From Chloroflexus islandicus (GTDB lineage: Bacteria > Chloroflexota > Chloroflexia > Chloroflexales > Chloroflexaceae): 64,000 bases of DNA. Numbering within the stretch: the first letter of the stretch is position 1; every line of letters starts with the position of its first letter. The translations under genes were made by a program, and so were the position numbers. The notes under the pieces are model-generated. The model saw only the letters and a list, made by a program, of their open reading frames with translations, had not been told where the DNA came from and made no database searches. The stretch is taken from assembly GCF_001650695.1 (NCBI RefSeq), contig NZ_LWQS01000038.1, positions 124,001-188,000 of the forward strand. Reading direction: 5' to 3'. This document shows, one piece after another, positions 33,262 to 41,669 of this stretch.

Positions 33262-33594
33262 GCCATCACCTCCCTGTGAACGAATCCTCAGCGCCCTTGC
33301 CGCGTCACGGTATTGGGATTTAGTTTTGTCTCCGCGGTGATTGTGATTATAGGGGGGGCGAGCAGCGTTGTCGATAACCAAATTCGGAATACCCGAACGG
33401 GGGTTGAAATGGTGGAAAATGACTGGCGGCGCCGGGAACTAATTCCCCGCCGCACACCAAAGTCCGTCTTCGTGTACAATAACATACGAGTATCCCATCG
33501 CGCCGAACCATGCCCATACCGGCTTACCGCAGCAGATGCTGAAAGGTGCATCATCCTCTGCGTCCTCCGCGGTAACACATCAAAGGAGATGACC
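33262..33594. promoter_or_regulatory. Divergent control region between hpaB-like and enoyl-CoA hydratase genes
   Basis: Two short palindromes stand out: TTCGG-N5-CCGAA at 33383-33397 and GGGAA-N4-TTCCC at 33434-33447. Either could bind the IclR-type regulator, whose family favours short inverted repeats. A TACAAT at about 33476-33481 on the plus strand may be a -10 box, but no good -35 pairs with it. No gene is seen here. Confidence 0.4.
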
Positions 33595-34410
33595 ATGCAA
33601 CCAAGCGAGACCGCCGTCGAGCCTTACGTCCTGAGCGACATTGACGGGCGCGGCATTGCCCGCCTCACCCTTAACCGCCCTCGCCAGTTCAACGCTCTTT
33701 CCGACGAGATGCTGGCCGCGTTGCAAGCCGAGCTTGACGCGATCGCCGCCAATCCGCAGGCGCGGGTGGTGGTGCTGGCCGCCGCCGGCAAAGCGTTCTG
33801 CGCCGGCCACGATCTCAAGCAGATGCAGGCCCATCCCGACCAGCAGTACTACGAAGACCTCTTCGCCCGCTGTTCACAGATGATGCTGACCATTCAGCGC
33901 ATGCCGCAGCCGGTTATCGCCCGTGTGCATGGCATCGCTACCGCCGCCGGCTGCCAGTTAGTCGCGATGTGCGATCTCGCCGTCGCCTCGACCGAAGCCA
34001 AATTTGCGGTGTCAGGGATTAACGTCGGTCTCTTCTGTTCGACGCCATCGGTCGCGCTGTCGCGCAACATTGGGCGCAAAGCCGCCTTTGAGATGCTCGT
34101 CACCGGCGAGTTTATCGATGCCCCGACCGCCCAACGGCTGGGATTGGTCAATCGGGTCGCGCCACCCGCCGAACTCGACGCCGAGGTGCAGCGGCTAGTT
34201 GATGCGATCCTGTCCAAGCCGGCAGAGTCGATTGCCATCGGCAAGTCGCTCTTCTACCGCCAGATCGAGCTGCCGATGGAAGAAGCCTACCAACTCGCCG
34301 GCCAGACGATGGCTTGCAATATGATGGAACCCTGCGCCCAAGAGGGGGTCGCCGCGTTCGTCGAAAAACGCGCGCCGGCGTGGGCAAACTCAGAGAATCG
34401 GTCAAGCTAA
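33595..34410 (+). CDS. Enoyl-CoA hydratase/isomerase family protein
   Basis: A 271-residue crotonase-fold enzyme, divergent from the aromatic island. Motifs: LTLNRPRQFNALSDEMLAALQ, GKAFCAGHDLKQMQAHPDQQ (first oxyanion strand) and RVHGIATAAGCQLVAMCDLAVAS (second), with KFAVSGINVGLFCSTPSVALSR where many hydratases place a second glutamate. That glutamate is not obvious here, so the reaction may be isomerisation or another crotonase chemistry. It is like proteins annotated ECHDC3/short-chain hydratase. AAAGGAG 6 nt upstream sets ATG 33595; the longer open frame upstream is non-coding. Confidence 0.85.
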   Translation: MQPSETAVEPYVLSDIDGRGIARLTLNRPRQFNALSDEMLAALQAELDAIAANPQARVVVLAAAGKAFCAGHDLKQMQAHPDQQYYEDLFARCSQMMLTIQRMPQPVIARVHGIATAAGCQLVAMCDLAVASTEAKFAVSGINVGLFCSTPSVALSRNIGRKAAFEMLVTGEFIDAPTAQRLGLVNRVAPPAELDAEVQRLVDAILSKPAESIAIGKSLFYRQIELPMEEAYQLAGQTMACNMMEPCAQEGVAAFVEKRAPAWANSENRSS

Positions 34411-34455
34411 TGTCAAAACATGAAGCGCGCCGCAGTGAGTGCGGCGCGCTTTCGT

Positions 34456-34532
34456 TGGTGCCCCCAGCGGGATTCGAACCCGCGATCTCCACCTTGAAAG
34501 GGTGATGTCCTAGGCCACTAGACGATGGGGGC
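34456..34532 (-). tRNA. tRNA-Glu (anticodon TTC)
   Basis: Read on the minus strand the gene has a 7-bp acceptor stem (GCCCCCA with TGGGGGC), a D arm, an anticodon loop CTTTCAA giving anticodon TTC, a T arm with GGTTCGAATCC, discriminator A and an encoded CCA end. Length is 77 including CCA. It lies just downstream of, and antisense to, the end of the hydratase gene. Confidence 0.95.
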
Positions 34533-34581
34533 CTAACGCCCGTGCATTATACCATATTTTGTGATTGTTGCAACCCGCCGC

Positions 34582-35145
34582 TTATGCCTCTGGCAGCTCA
34601 TCGTAGTAGTCGGCCAACCCGGCCAGCGTCATCTGGGCCAAAAACGGCGTCACCTCATTGCCGAGCGAGGTGCGGAACGCGCTGTAGTCAATCGCTACCG
34701 CCGCCTTCCAATCGCCAGCCTCGGTAAAGCGCGGCAGGTAGCGCCGCAATTGCGTCGCTAGCAAGCGGCGCGGGTTGGGCAGCGCAAACAACAGCACCGC
34801 GCGCTGCAAATACTCTGAAAAAGCAGCCGTGTTCGCCTCATCGTCCACTGGTGGTTCACCGAGCTTGGCAATGATGCGCTGAATGATCTCTGGCCCGATG
34901 TGCAGCGGATCAAACATCGGGTCGCGGAATAACTCGACGCAGTAGGCATCGAGCGCGGCTTGATCCCGGTGCAACGCCAATGCTACCGCGCGCTGGCCGT
35001 TTAAGGCCCGCACCGCCTCTGCAATTCGCGCTTGTTCGGCAGCGTCGGGTGGATCGGCCAGCCATGTGCCGGCACATCGCGTTAACCGGATTGCCTCTTC
35101 CCCGCCACCCGCTCGATCGACCGGACGCACTGAGCGACCGCGCAT
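34582..35145 (-). CDS. Hypothetical protein of 187 residues
   Basis: I do not recognise a family. The protein looks mostly helical and soluble, with no signal peptide or membrane segment: PPDAAEQARIAEAVRALNGQRAVALALHRDQAALDAYCVELF, then IGPEIIQRIIAKLGEPP and YLQRAVLLFALPNPRRLLATQLRRYLPRF, ending in FLAQMTLAGLADYYDELPEA. I set the start at ATG 35145 because GGAGGGAG lies upstream; the extra open frame beyond it overlaps the divergent cysK promoter. It is divergent from cysK and precedes the tRNA, with no clear functional link. Confidence 0.7.
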   Translation of the reverse strand: MRGRSVRPVDRAGGGEEAIRLTRCAGTWLADPPDAAEQARIAEAVRALNGQRAVALALHRDQAALDAYCVELFRDPMFDPLHIGPEIIQRIIAKLGEPPVDDEANTAAFSEYLQRAVLLFALPNPRRLLATQLRRYLPRFTEAGDWKAAVAIDYSAFRTSLGNEVTPFLAQMTLAGLADYYDELPEA

Positions 35146-35245
35146 AGCTGCTCCCTCCCGTGTTGGCTTGCTTGCGTCGCTTAGTATAACACGATCTGAT
35201 CCGAGCAGTGCTATCTTGAAAAACTTGACTTTCTTGCATAACAAA

Positions 35246-35274
35246 TTGACATTTGGTGCCAGCTTGATTACAAT
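35246..35274 (+). promoter_or_regulatory. Consensus sigma-70-type promoter of cysK
   Basis: TTGACA (35246-35251), a 17-bp spacer and TACAAT (35269-35274) predict a start near 35281 and a leader of about 34 nt. A second TTGACT lies exactly 21 bp earlier (35225-35230), two helical turns away. Confidence 0.8.
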
Positions 35275-35314
35275 ATGAGCAGAGATTCGCCTGAACCACA
35301 CAAAGGAGCCTACC

Positions 35315-36244
35315 GTGGCCCGCATTTACAACTCGATCACCGAATTGATCGGCAATACGCCGCTGGTGCGCCTCAACCGCGTGAATGACACCCGCGCCAC
35401 CGTGGTCGCCAAACTCGAATTCTTTAATCCGGCCAGCTCGGTGAAGGATCGGATTGGGTTGGCGATGATCGATGCCGCCGAGCGCGAGGGGCTGATCCGC
35501 CCCGGCGAGACGGTGCTGATTGAGCCGACCAGCGGCAATACCGGCATCGGCTTGGCGCTGGTGGCCGCTGCCCGCGGCTATCGCCTCATCCTCACTATGC
35601 CCGAAACGATGAGCATCGAACGGCGCAAGCTGCTGCGTGGCTTCGGCGCGGAATTGGTGCTGACGCCGGGCAGTGAGGGCATGCGCGGCGCCATCGCCCG
35701 CGCCGAGGAGCTGCTAGCCGAGATTCCCAATAGCTTTATGCCCCAGCAGTTTAAGAACCCCGCCAACCCGGCGATTCACCGTGCTACCACTGCCGAAGAG
35801 ATTTGGCGCGACACCGATGGGCAAGTTGACATTATCGTCGGCGGCGTCGGCACCGGCGGCACCCTCACCGGCATCGGCGAGGTGCTCAAGCCGCGCCGGC
35901 CCAGCCTGCGGATCGTCGCCGTCGAACCGGAAGCCTCGCCGGTGTTGTCGGGCGGCAAGCCCGGCCCGCACAAGATTCAGGGCATTGGCGCCGGTTTTAT
36001 TCCTGATGTGTTGAACACCTCCATTCTCGATGAGATTCAGCAGGTCAGCAACGAAGATGCCTTTGCAATGGCGCGCCGGCTGGCCCGCGAAGAAGGGTTG
36101 ATGGTCGGCATTTCGAGCGGCGCCGCCGCCACCGCTGCCCTCCGCGTTGCCCGCCGCCCGGAAAACGCTGGGAAGCTGATCGTCTTTATCGTGCCGTCCA
36201 ACGGCGAACGCTATCTCTCGACCCCGCTCTTCGCCGAGGAGTAA
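35315..36244 (+). CDS. cysK: Cysteine synthase A (O-acetylserine sulfhydrylase)
   Basis: Makes cysteine from O-acetylserine and sulfide using PLP. The 309-residue protein shows the full family pattern: [16 protein letters not shown], the PLP lysine in [15 protein letters not shown], the substrate loop [12 protein letters not shown], the phosphate-binding [15 protein letters not shown] and [15 protein letters not shown] start with AAAGGAG at 35302-35308. It has its own strong promoter and no operon partner. The downstream gap is filled with hairpin repeats. Confidence 0.95.
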   Translation: MARIYNSITELIGNTPLVRLNRVNDTRATVVAKLEFFNPASSVKDRIGLAMIDAAEREGLIRPGETVLIEPTSGNTGIGLALVAAARGYRLILTMPETMSIERRKLLRGFGAELVLTPGSEGMRGAIARAEELLAEIPNSFMPQQFKNPANPAIHRATTAEEIWRDTDGQVDIIVGGVGTGGTLTGIGEVLKPRRPSLRIVAVEPEASPVLSGGKPGPHKIQGIGAGFIPDVLNTSILDEIQQVSNEDAFAMARRLAREEGLMVGISSGAAATAALRVARRPENAGKLIVFIVPSNGERYLSTPLFAEE

Positions 36245-37090
36245 TCGCTCAGTCGCACAGGGGGATACACCGCCCCAAGCACTTGTGGGTCGAACCGAAC
36301 GTGTAGTCAAACATAACCGTTGATCGCTGTGCGATGCCTCAACGCCCGGCTCGCCGCGCCCCTCTCCCGCGCCAGTGGGAGCGGGGCTGGGGGTGAGGGC
36401 AGCAGCCCGCGCAGCGGGCTTCGTAACCCCAGCCCGGCCCTTCAGGGCCGGGTTCTGGACAGATGTGCTGTGCAATGCCTCAACGCCCGGCTCGCCGCGC
36501 CCCTCTCCCGCGCCAGTGGGAGCGGGGCTGGGGGTGAGGATCCACCAGCGCATCGCAAAGTCATCAATCATATCTGCGCTCATGTGTTCTGTCCTCCCTT
36601 GAACCCGCTGAGGGAGGTGATAGCTACCAAGCGCCACAAGAGGCATAAAACATTTTTGTGCCTTTTGCGTCTTTTTGCGGCTATTCCTTTCCCTAGGAGC
36701 GGGGCTGGGGGTGAGGGCCAGCAGCCCGCGCCGCGGGCGTCGTAAACCTCGCCCGGCCCTTCAGGGCCGGATACCGCACCGATGTGCTGTCCACCCTTGA
36801 ACTGGGGGCGAGGATCCACCAGCCCATCCCAACGCCATCCACCATAGCTGCCCTTATGTGTTCTGCCCGACCTTGAACCAAGGCACATAGGGTTGGGAAT
36901 GGCGAGGCTCAGCAGAATCGCCTCTCACCACATCCTATGCGCCTTGGCCCCCTTTGGCCCGTCTGCCGATGCTGCGTCTACCGTGCGCCTCACCCGCTCG
37001 TAGTCCCTCACGCTACCCTTTGCGCCCGTTGCGTCCTCTGCGCCTTGGCGTTAACACGCTCTGCGTTGTTGCCTCCTTTGCGCCCCTTCG
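36245..37090. repeat. Long gene-free stretch packed with hairpin and GCAAAG-type repeats
   Basis: Two near-identical blocks (from CAACGCCCGGCTCGCCGCGCC at about 36340 and 36480) each run into GAGCGGGGCTGGGGGTGAGG. REP-like GCCCGCGCAGCGGGCTTCG (36404-36422) and CCGGCCCTTCAGGGCCGG (36435-36452 and 36754-36771) follow. At 36651-36688 there is a copy of the TTTTGCGTCTTTTTGCGGCT element seen at 20.6 kb, and CTTTGCG-type units fill 37013-37085. No gene is seen. Confidence 0.8.
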
Positions 37091-37471
37091 TTACTCCTCA
37101 TCCTCTTCGTCTTGCCGGCCCGCCCCGCCGTCAAGGAAGATGACCTCGTCGGCCCGTACATAGGTGCGCCACCGGGTTTGCCCGCTCTCGCTGTCTTGCC
37201 ACTTGTCGGTACGCAAGCTGCCCATCACCATCACCCGCCGCCCCTTTTGCAGGTAATTGCCGCACACATCGGCCAGCCGCTCCCACGCCTCGACCGTCGT
37301 CCATTCGGTCTCGCTCGTGCGCTTCCCTTGCTCGTCATTGGCGCCCGGCCGGTTGGTCGCCAAATTAAACCGGCAAAACGAAACGCCATTCCCAACCTGC
37401 CGCACCTCCGGATCCGCCCCCAGCCGCCCGATCAACTCCACCCGATTCATCGTGCCGCGAAAACTGCGCAT
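37091..37471 (-). CDS. ssb: Single-stranded DNA-binding protein
   Basis: Coats single-stranded DNA in replication and repair. The 126-residue protein has the OB fold N-terminus MNRVELIGRLGADPEVRQVGNGVSFCRFNLATNR, then TEWTTVEAWERLADVCGNYLQKGRRVMVMGSLRTDKW, and ends in an acidic tail (DEEDEE) for partner binding. The linker between core and tail is much shorter than in the usual about 160-180-residue SSB. AAAGGAG upstream of ATG 37471 favours it over the internal Met at 37450. Organisms often have a longer main SSB, so this may be an auxiliary one. Confidence 0.92.
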   Translation of the reverse strand: MRSFRGTMNRVELIGRLGADPEVRQVGNGVSFCRFNLATNRPGANDEQGKRTSETEWTTVEAWERLADVCGNYLQKGRRVMVMGSLRTDKWQDSESGQTRWRTYVRADEVIFLDGGAGRQDEEDEE

Positions 37472-37865
37472 CGCCTGCTCCTTTCTCGTTGGCCCCCAAA
37501 AATTGTCCCTGCATGAAAGAAACCGCAGCAACTGGCCAAAAGTTGCGCGGTTGGGCCAAAATTCGTCAAAATTGGTGTTTCAAGAGACGCTTCAGCGCCA
37601 ACGACGCGCGGAGGGTTATCCCTTCTTGCCACCCACCCCGTTCAAACGGACGGATCAGTACGAAACCGCGCTGTCTTGCCGCCAATTGCGGTCAGCAGGT
37701 CAACATCCCGCAGTACTCGTATGCACGCCAGCCGACGATTGCGACCGGGATGCCAAACGCCAATCGGTGATGATGACCGCCACCCCAACGCCGGATCACT
37801 CATCTTGCGCTGAAGCGGTGCATTTCAGCCGCCGTAGGTAAGGGACAGCGGGTATAATGTTGGTT
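37472..37865. other. Gap between ssb and histidine kinase, with a -10 box at its end
   Basis: About 390 bases without a supported gene. TATAAT at 37853-37858 is a perfect -10; no good -35 is seen. A start 7 nt later falls on or next to ATG 37866, so the kinase mRNA may be leaderless. Confidence 0.5.
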
Positions 37866-40800
37866 ATGACAATTACGAATCACCCACCGGATCCGCCTAC
37901 TGGCAAGGCCGAAACCTTATCACCTACTGCAACGATCCTTGCGCTCAGCAAGGCTGTGCTCTCGTCGCTCGATCTTCCCGATGTTTTACAGCAAGTGCTC
38001 ATCGCCACCCGCGCCTTAAGCGGGGCTGATGTGGTAACGATCTGGCTGCTTGATGAGCAGGGCGAATGGCTCACGAGCGCCGCCATTCTGGGATTAGAAG
38101 ATCGACCTGAACACGAGCGCATTTTTCGTTTGCGCGTAGGTGAAGGGGTGGCCGGTTGGGCAGTCGCCAACCGGCAGATGTTACATCTGGTCAATCCGGT
38201 TCATGATCCGCGCTATTTGCCGAAACTCGATCGCCATCCGGACGTGATTTTGGCCATCCCGTTGATTGTGCGTGACCGCTGTTTCGGTGCGCTGAGTCTG
38301 TCACGCTTCACCATTAGCGAACCGTTCAGCAACGGGGTGCTCGATACGATCGCCATCTTTGCCGATCTGGCCGCAATCGCGATCGACAACGCCACCGCCG
38401 CCCAAATGCTGCGCCGGGCAACGGCGCGCGAGCGCATTTTGGCCTATAGCGCCGAAATCTATCAGGCTGAATCGTTGATTATGCGCGAATTGGCCGATGT
38501 GTTAGGGGCTGAACCGCGGCTGATCACGACTACCCCAGACGAGCACTTGCTTGATCAGGCTGACCAAGCGGTCACTGTGCATGAGCTTGACCTGTTACGC
38601 AACGAAGGTGCGCTCATGGTCGATCTCCGCTTCGATGGCCTGCCGGCATGGTTGGTTGTGCATGCCCCCGGACGGTATTGGCGCAAGGAAGATGCCGATC
38701 TGCTCGCCTTTGCCGCCTCCCAAATGATGCGCGCCCGCCAGCGCGCGTTCGAGCGGCGCGCCCATGCCCGCGCCGAGGCGCTGAGCAACTTAGTTGCCCT
38801 TACCAACGCGCGGATCGACCAGGCCAGCGTGCTCGACCAGATCCTTATTGAGCTGCAACGCTTTGTCAATTTCGACTCGGCCTGCGTTTTTGTTGTCCAT
38901 GACGAAGAATATGTTCGCCTAATCGCCCAGCGCGGCTTGCGCAGCAAGGCCGATCAGATCACGCTATACGCTGGGCCGGGGTCGCTCATTAACGACCTGC
39001 GCCGGTTAGGAACCGCCATCTACCATCCTGATGTGCAGCGCGTTCCCGGTTGGCAAAAAGTGCCCGACAGCGATATTATCCGCTCGTGGATCGGGGTGCC
39101 CTTGCGGGTTGATCAGACGACAATCGGCGTGCTTACCATTGACAAATGGACACCCAACGGCTTTACTGCCGAAGATGTTGGCGCGGCGCAAATGTTCGGC
39201 GAGCAGGTGGCCGCCGTCATCAATAATGTGCGATTGCTGCGCGAGGCGCAAGAGCGCGCCCGCCAGTTTCAAGTCTTGCAACGGTTTAGCGCCCGCATCG
39301 GTACCCTGCGCAACGTTGACCAATTGCTCGACGAAGCGTCGCAATTACTGCACCGCTCGTTTGGTTATTATCAGGTCTTGATCGGGGTTATTGAAGGTGA
39401 ACAGATCATCGTTCACGCTGCGCATGGCCATCTGATGCAAGGCCAATCGCAACCGCATCTCTTTCCGCCCCTGTCAATCACAACCGGCATCAGCGGCTGG
39501 GTGATCAGCCATGCCCGCCCGGCGATTGTCAATGATGTGATGCGTGATGAACGGTATGTCCATCACCCCAGCCTGCCAGCCACCGCGGCTGAGATGATTG
39601 TGCCGATAGTGGTCGATGAGCAGGTGTTTGGCATCATTATTATTGAAAGCGCCGTCAAAGGCATCTTCGGTCAGAGCGACCTTGACTTGGTGACAGCAAT
39701 GGCGCACCTGATCGGGGTCACGATTGCCAACCTCAACCATGATGCCGAACTGCAACGCGCACGCGAGCAGTTGATCGAGCGTGACCGGTTGCGCGCCCTC
39801 GGCGAACTCTCTAGCGGCGTCGCTCACGACTTTAACAATTTGCTAGCCAGCATTCTGGGTCATGTGCAGCTCTTATTAGCCGAAGTTGATGATCCCCGCC
39901 TGCGTGAAGGGTTGCGCGCGATTGAAATCGCGGCTCTCGATGGCGCGACGACGGTGAGCCGCTTGCAAGGCTTTGCCCAAACGAGCCGCTCGACACCGAA
40001 TAGCCCGGTCGATCTCAATCAAGTCGTTACAGAAAGTTTGGCCCTGACCCGTCCGCGCTGGCGCGACGAGGCCCAAAGCCGCGGCATCGCGATCGATGTG
40101 CGCACCGAGACGTCGCCGCTGCCGATTATCGCGGGTGATGCAGCAGCACTGCGTGAATTGGTAATCAATTTGGTCTTGAATGCGATCGACGCTATGCCTA
40201 ATGGTGGCGCCATCACTGTGCGCACGGCGCCAGCGCCCAGCGACATCTTGGGTGAAGCGGCTGTTATGCTCGAAATCCAAGACACCGGCATTGGCATCGA
40301 TCCGGCGCTCCACGAACAGATCTTCGCACCCTTTTTCTCTACCAAGGGCTCCCGCGGCACCGGGATGGGGCTGGCACTGGCGCGCGGCATTGTCCAACAG
40401 CACAGCGGTCGCATAACGCTTGAAAGCGACCTCGGCAAAGGGGCAACCTTCCGCATCTGGCTGCCGGTAAGGCATCCGCCGCCGGTCGAGCAGCCGGCGC
40501 AACCATCGGTGACGCCCCCCACTTGTTGTATCTTGGTCGTTGATGACGAAGATGCTGTGCGGAAGGTCTTAGTCCGCATCCTCAAACGCTTTGGTCATCA
40601 CGTTGATGAAGCCGCTTCTGGCGAAGCGGCATTGGCGCAATTCGCGGTGGGGCGCTACCACATCGTTTGCACCGATCTAGGTATGCCCAGTATGTCGGGT
40701 TGGGAACTAGCGGCCCATATCCGGCAGATTGACCCGAATGTGCGGATTGTGCTCGTCACTGGCTGGAGCGAGCAGATCGATCCTGCAGAGGTGCGTTCCC

Positions 40801-40883
40801 GCCAAATTGACGCTATTTTGGCCAAACCGTTTACCATCCAACAGGTACAAGCCGTGATCGCCAGCGTGTTGGCGTCAGGATAG
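37866..40883 (+). CDS. Cytoplasmic hybrid histidine kinase: multiple GAF domains, kinase core, receiver
   Basis: A 1,005-residue soluble two-component protein. About three GAF-type sensor domains come first (around residues 25-180, 285-450 and 470-620; blocks such as GEGVAGWAVANRQMLHLVNPVHDPRYL and SWIGVPLRVDQTTIGVLTID). HisKA follows with LSSGVAHDFNNLLASILGH (phospho-His about 654), then HATPase with NLVLNAIDAMPNGG, DTGIGIDP and GTGMGLALARGIVQQHSG. The C-terminal receiver has VVDDEDAVRKVL and phospho-Asp about 937 in CTDLGMPSMSGW. HDFNN is the class usually paired with a fused or nearby receiver. No membrane segment is present, so the signal is intracellular. The start at 37866 is chosen because the -10 box overlaps the earlier ATG at 37857. 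Confidence 0.9.
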   Translation: MTITNHPPDPPTGKAETLSPTATILALSKAVLSSLDLPDVLQQVLIATRALSGADVVTIWLLDEQGEWLTSAAILGLEDRPEHERIFRLRVGEGVAGWAVANRQMLHLVNPVHDPRYLPKLDRHPDVILAIPLIVRDRCFGALSLSRFTISEPFSNGVLDTIAIFADLAAIAIDNATAAQMLRRATARERILAYSAEIYQAESLIMRELADVLGAEPRLITTTPDEHLLDQADQAVTVHELDLLRNEGALMVDLRFDGLPAWLVVHAPGRYWRKEDADLLAFAASQMMRARQRAFERRAHARAEALSNLVALTNARIDQASVLDQILIELQRFVNFDSACVFVVHDEEYVRLIAQRGLRSKADQITLYAGPGSLINDLRRLGTAIYHPDVQRVPGWQKVPDSDIIRSWIGVPLRVDQTTIGVLTIDKWTPNGFTAEDVGAAQMFGEQVAAVINNVRLLREAQERARQFQVLQRFSARIGTLRNVDQLLDEASQLLHRSFGYYQVLIGVIEGEQIIVHAAHGHLMQGQSQPHLFPPLSITTGISGWVISHARPAIVNDVMRDERYVHHPSLPATAAEMIVPIVVDEQVFGIIIIESAVKGIFGQSDLDLVTAMAHLIGVTIANLNHDAELQRAREQLIERDRLRALGELSSGVAHDFNNLLASILGHVQLLLAEVDDPRLREGLRAIEIAALDGATTVSRLQGFAQTSRSTPNSPVDLNQVVTESLALTRPRWRDEAQSRGIAIDVRTETSPLPIIAGDAAALRELVINLVLNAIDAMPNGGAITVRTAPAPSDILGEAAVMLEIQDTGIGIDPALHEQIFAPFFSTKGSRGTGMGLALARGIVQQHSGRITLESDLGKGATFRIWLPVRHPPPVEQPAQPSVTPPTCCILVVDDEDAVRKVLVRILKRFGHHVDEAASGEAALAQFAVGRYHIVCTDLGMPSMSGWELAAHIRQIDPNVRIVLVTGWSEQIDPAEVRSRQIDAILAKPFTIQQVQAVIASVLASG

Positions 40884-40945
40884 CACATGGCAGCGGGGTT
40901 TGATCCGGGCCGCATTGTCGAACGGTAGGGAGGGAAGGTGCTCGC

Positions 40946-41464
40946 ATGGTTCGCTTTTGGTTGCAATCAATTGGGGCAGCGCTCCGCTGGCTGCTGATCG
41001 GTGCGGTAGGATTGGTTGCCATCACGATGTGGGCCGCTGGCCAACCGCTGGCCGAACCCATGCCCCTCAGCGGCGATGCGCTCATTATTGCAGCTATCAC
41101 CCCCCTCGATGTTGAGACAACGAGCCAAGCAGCCAATCTGCTTCAGGCTGGCGCAGCGCCAATCGCCTATCTGGCTGGCCCGCAGGCCGAACTCCTTACC
41201 GCCGATCTGGCGCAACGCGGGGTGCCTCGTGACCGGTTGCAGATCCTGCCCGAACCGGCGGCGTTACTCCCGACTGCGCAGGCTGCCGGTCACCGGCGCG
41301 TGATTATCACCGCTTCACCTGCCCACCGCCTCGCCTTTGTTCGACAGGCCCAAACGATCGGGTTTGCCGTGGCAGTGCTTGAGGGTGGGCCGCCTTCTCT
41401 GAGCGAGCGCTTGGCTGCAACCCTGATCTACTGGCAAATGGTCGTCTCCGGGCAAGCAAACTGA
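40946..41464 (+). CDS. Membrane-anchored DUF218/YdcF-like protein
   Basis: A 172-residue protein with one N-terminal membrane helix (about residues 14-32, LRWLLIGAVGLVAITMWAAG) and an external domain. The domain resembles the DUF218 (SanA/YdcF/ElyC) fold: GDALIIAAITPLDVETTSQAANLLQAGAAPIAYLAG, then GVPRDRLQILPEPAALLPTAQAA and RRVIITASPAHRLAFVRQAQTIGF, matching the family's ending pattern. The strand that normally reads VVLGG is altered. Family members affect wall or envelope processes. It follows the hybrid kinase by 62 bp and precedes a wall hydrolase gene. Confidence 0.65.
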   Translation: MVRFWLQSIGAALRWLLIGAVGLVAITMWAAGQPLAEPMPLSGDALIIAAITPLDVETTSQAANLLQAGAAPIAYLAGPQAELLTADLAQRGVPRDRLQILPEPAALLPTAQAAGHRRVIITASPAHRLAFVRQAQTIGFAVAVLEGGPPSLSERLAATLIYWQMVVSGQAN

Positions 41465-41476
41465 TAACGATTATCA
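41462..41476. promoter_or_regulatory. Fur/PerR-box-like 7-1-7 palindrome
   Basis: TGATAAC-G-ATTATCA matches the 7-1-7 Fur-family consensus TGATAAT-N-ATTATCA at 13 of 14 positions. It overlaps the stop codon of the DUF218-like gene, 194 bp upstream of the next promoter, so it could also simply be a transcript-end hairpin. Confidence 0.4.
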
Positions 41477-41567
41477 GATTCACTCACAAAAACTGATCAA
41501 TGCCGTCACCCTTCCAAACGCACCAGAATGAGATATATTCCGCTTGCGTCATAACGCAGTGCGTTGG

Positions 41568-41576
41568 TTATCCACA
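41568..41576 (+). promoter_or_regulatory. Single perfect DnaA box
   Basis: TTATCCACA occurs once in an AT-rich stretch, next to the 13-bp palindrome AACGCA-G-TGCGTT (41553-41565). No further boxes cluster here, so it is not evidence for an origin. Confidence 0.35.
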
Positions 41577-41669
41577 AAAAACGTTTAACACTTTAACCTT
41601 CAACCGGTATATTGCAACCATTAAATACAGCATCAGAGAGAGGCAGGGTGCCGCTGTGTACGTAGCCTA

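Noticed and set aside
33313-33594. A 94-residue N-terminal extension of the enoyl-CoA hydratase
   Set aside because: The strong AAAGGAG site lies before ATG 33595, and the extension crosses the divergent control region.
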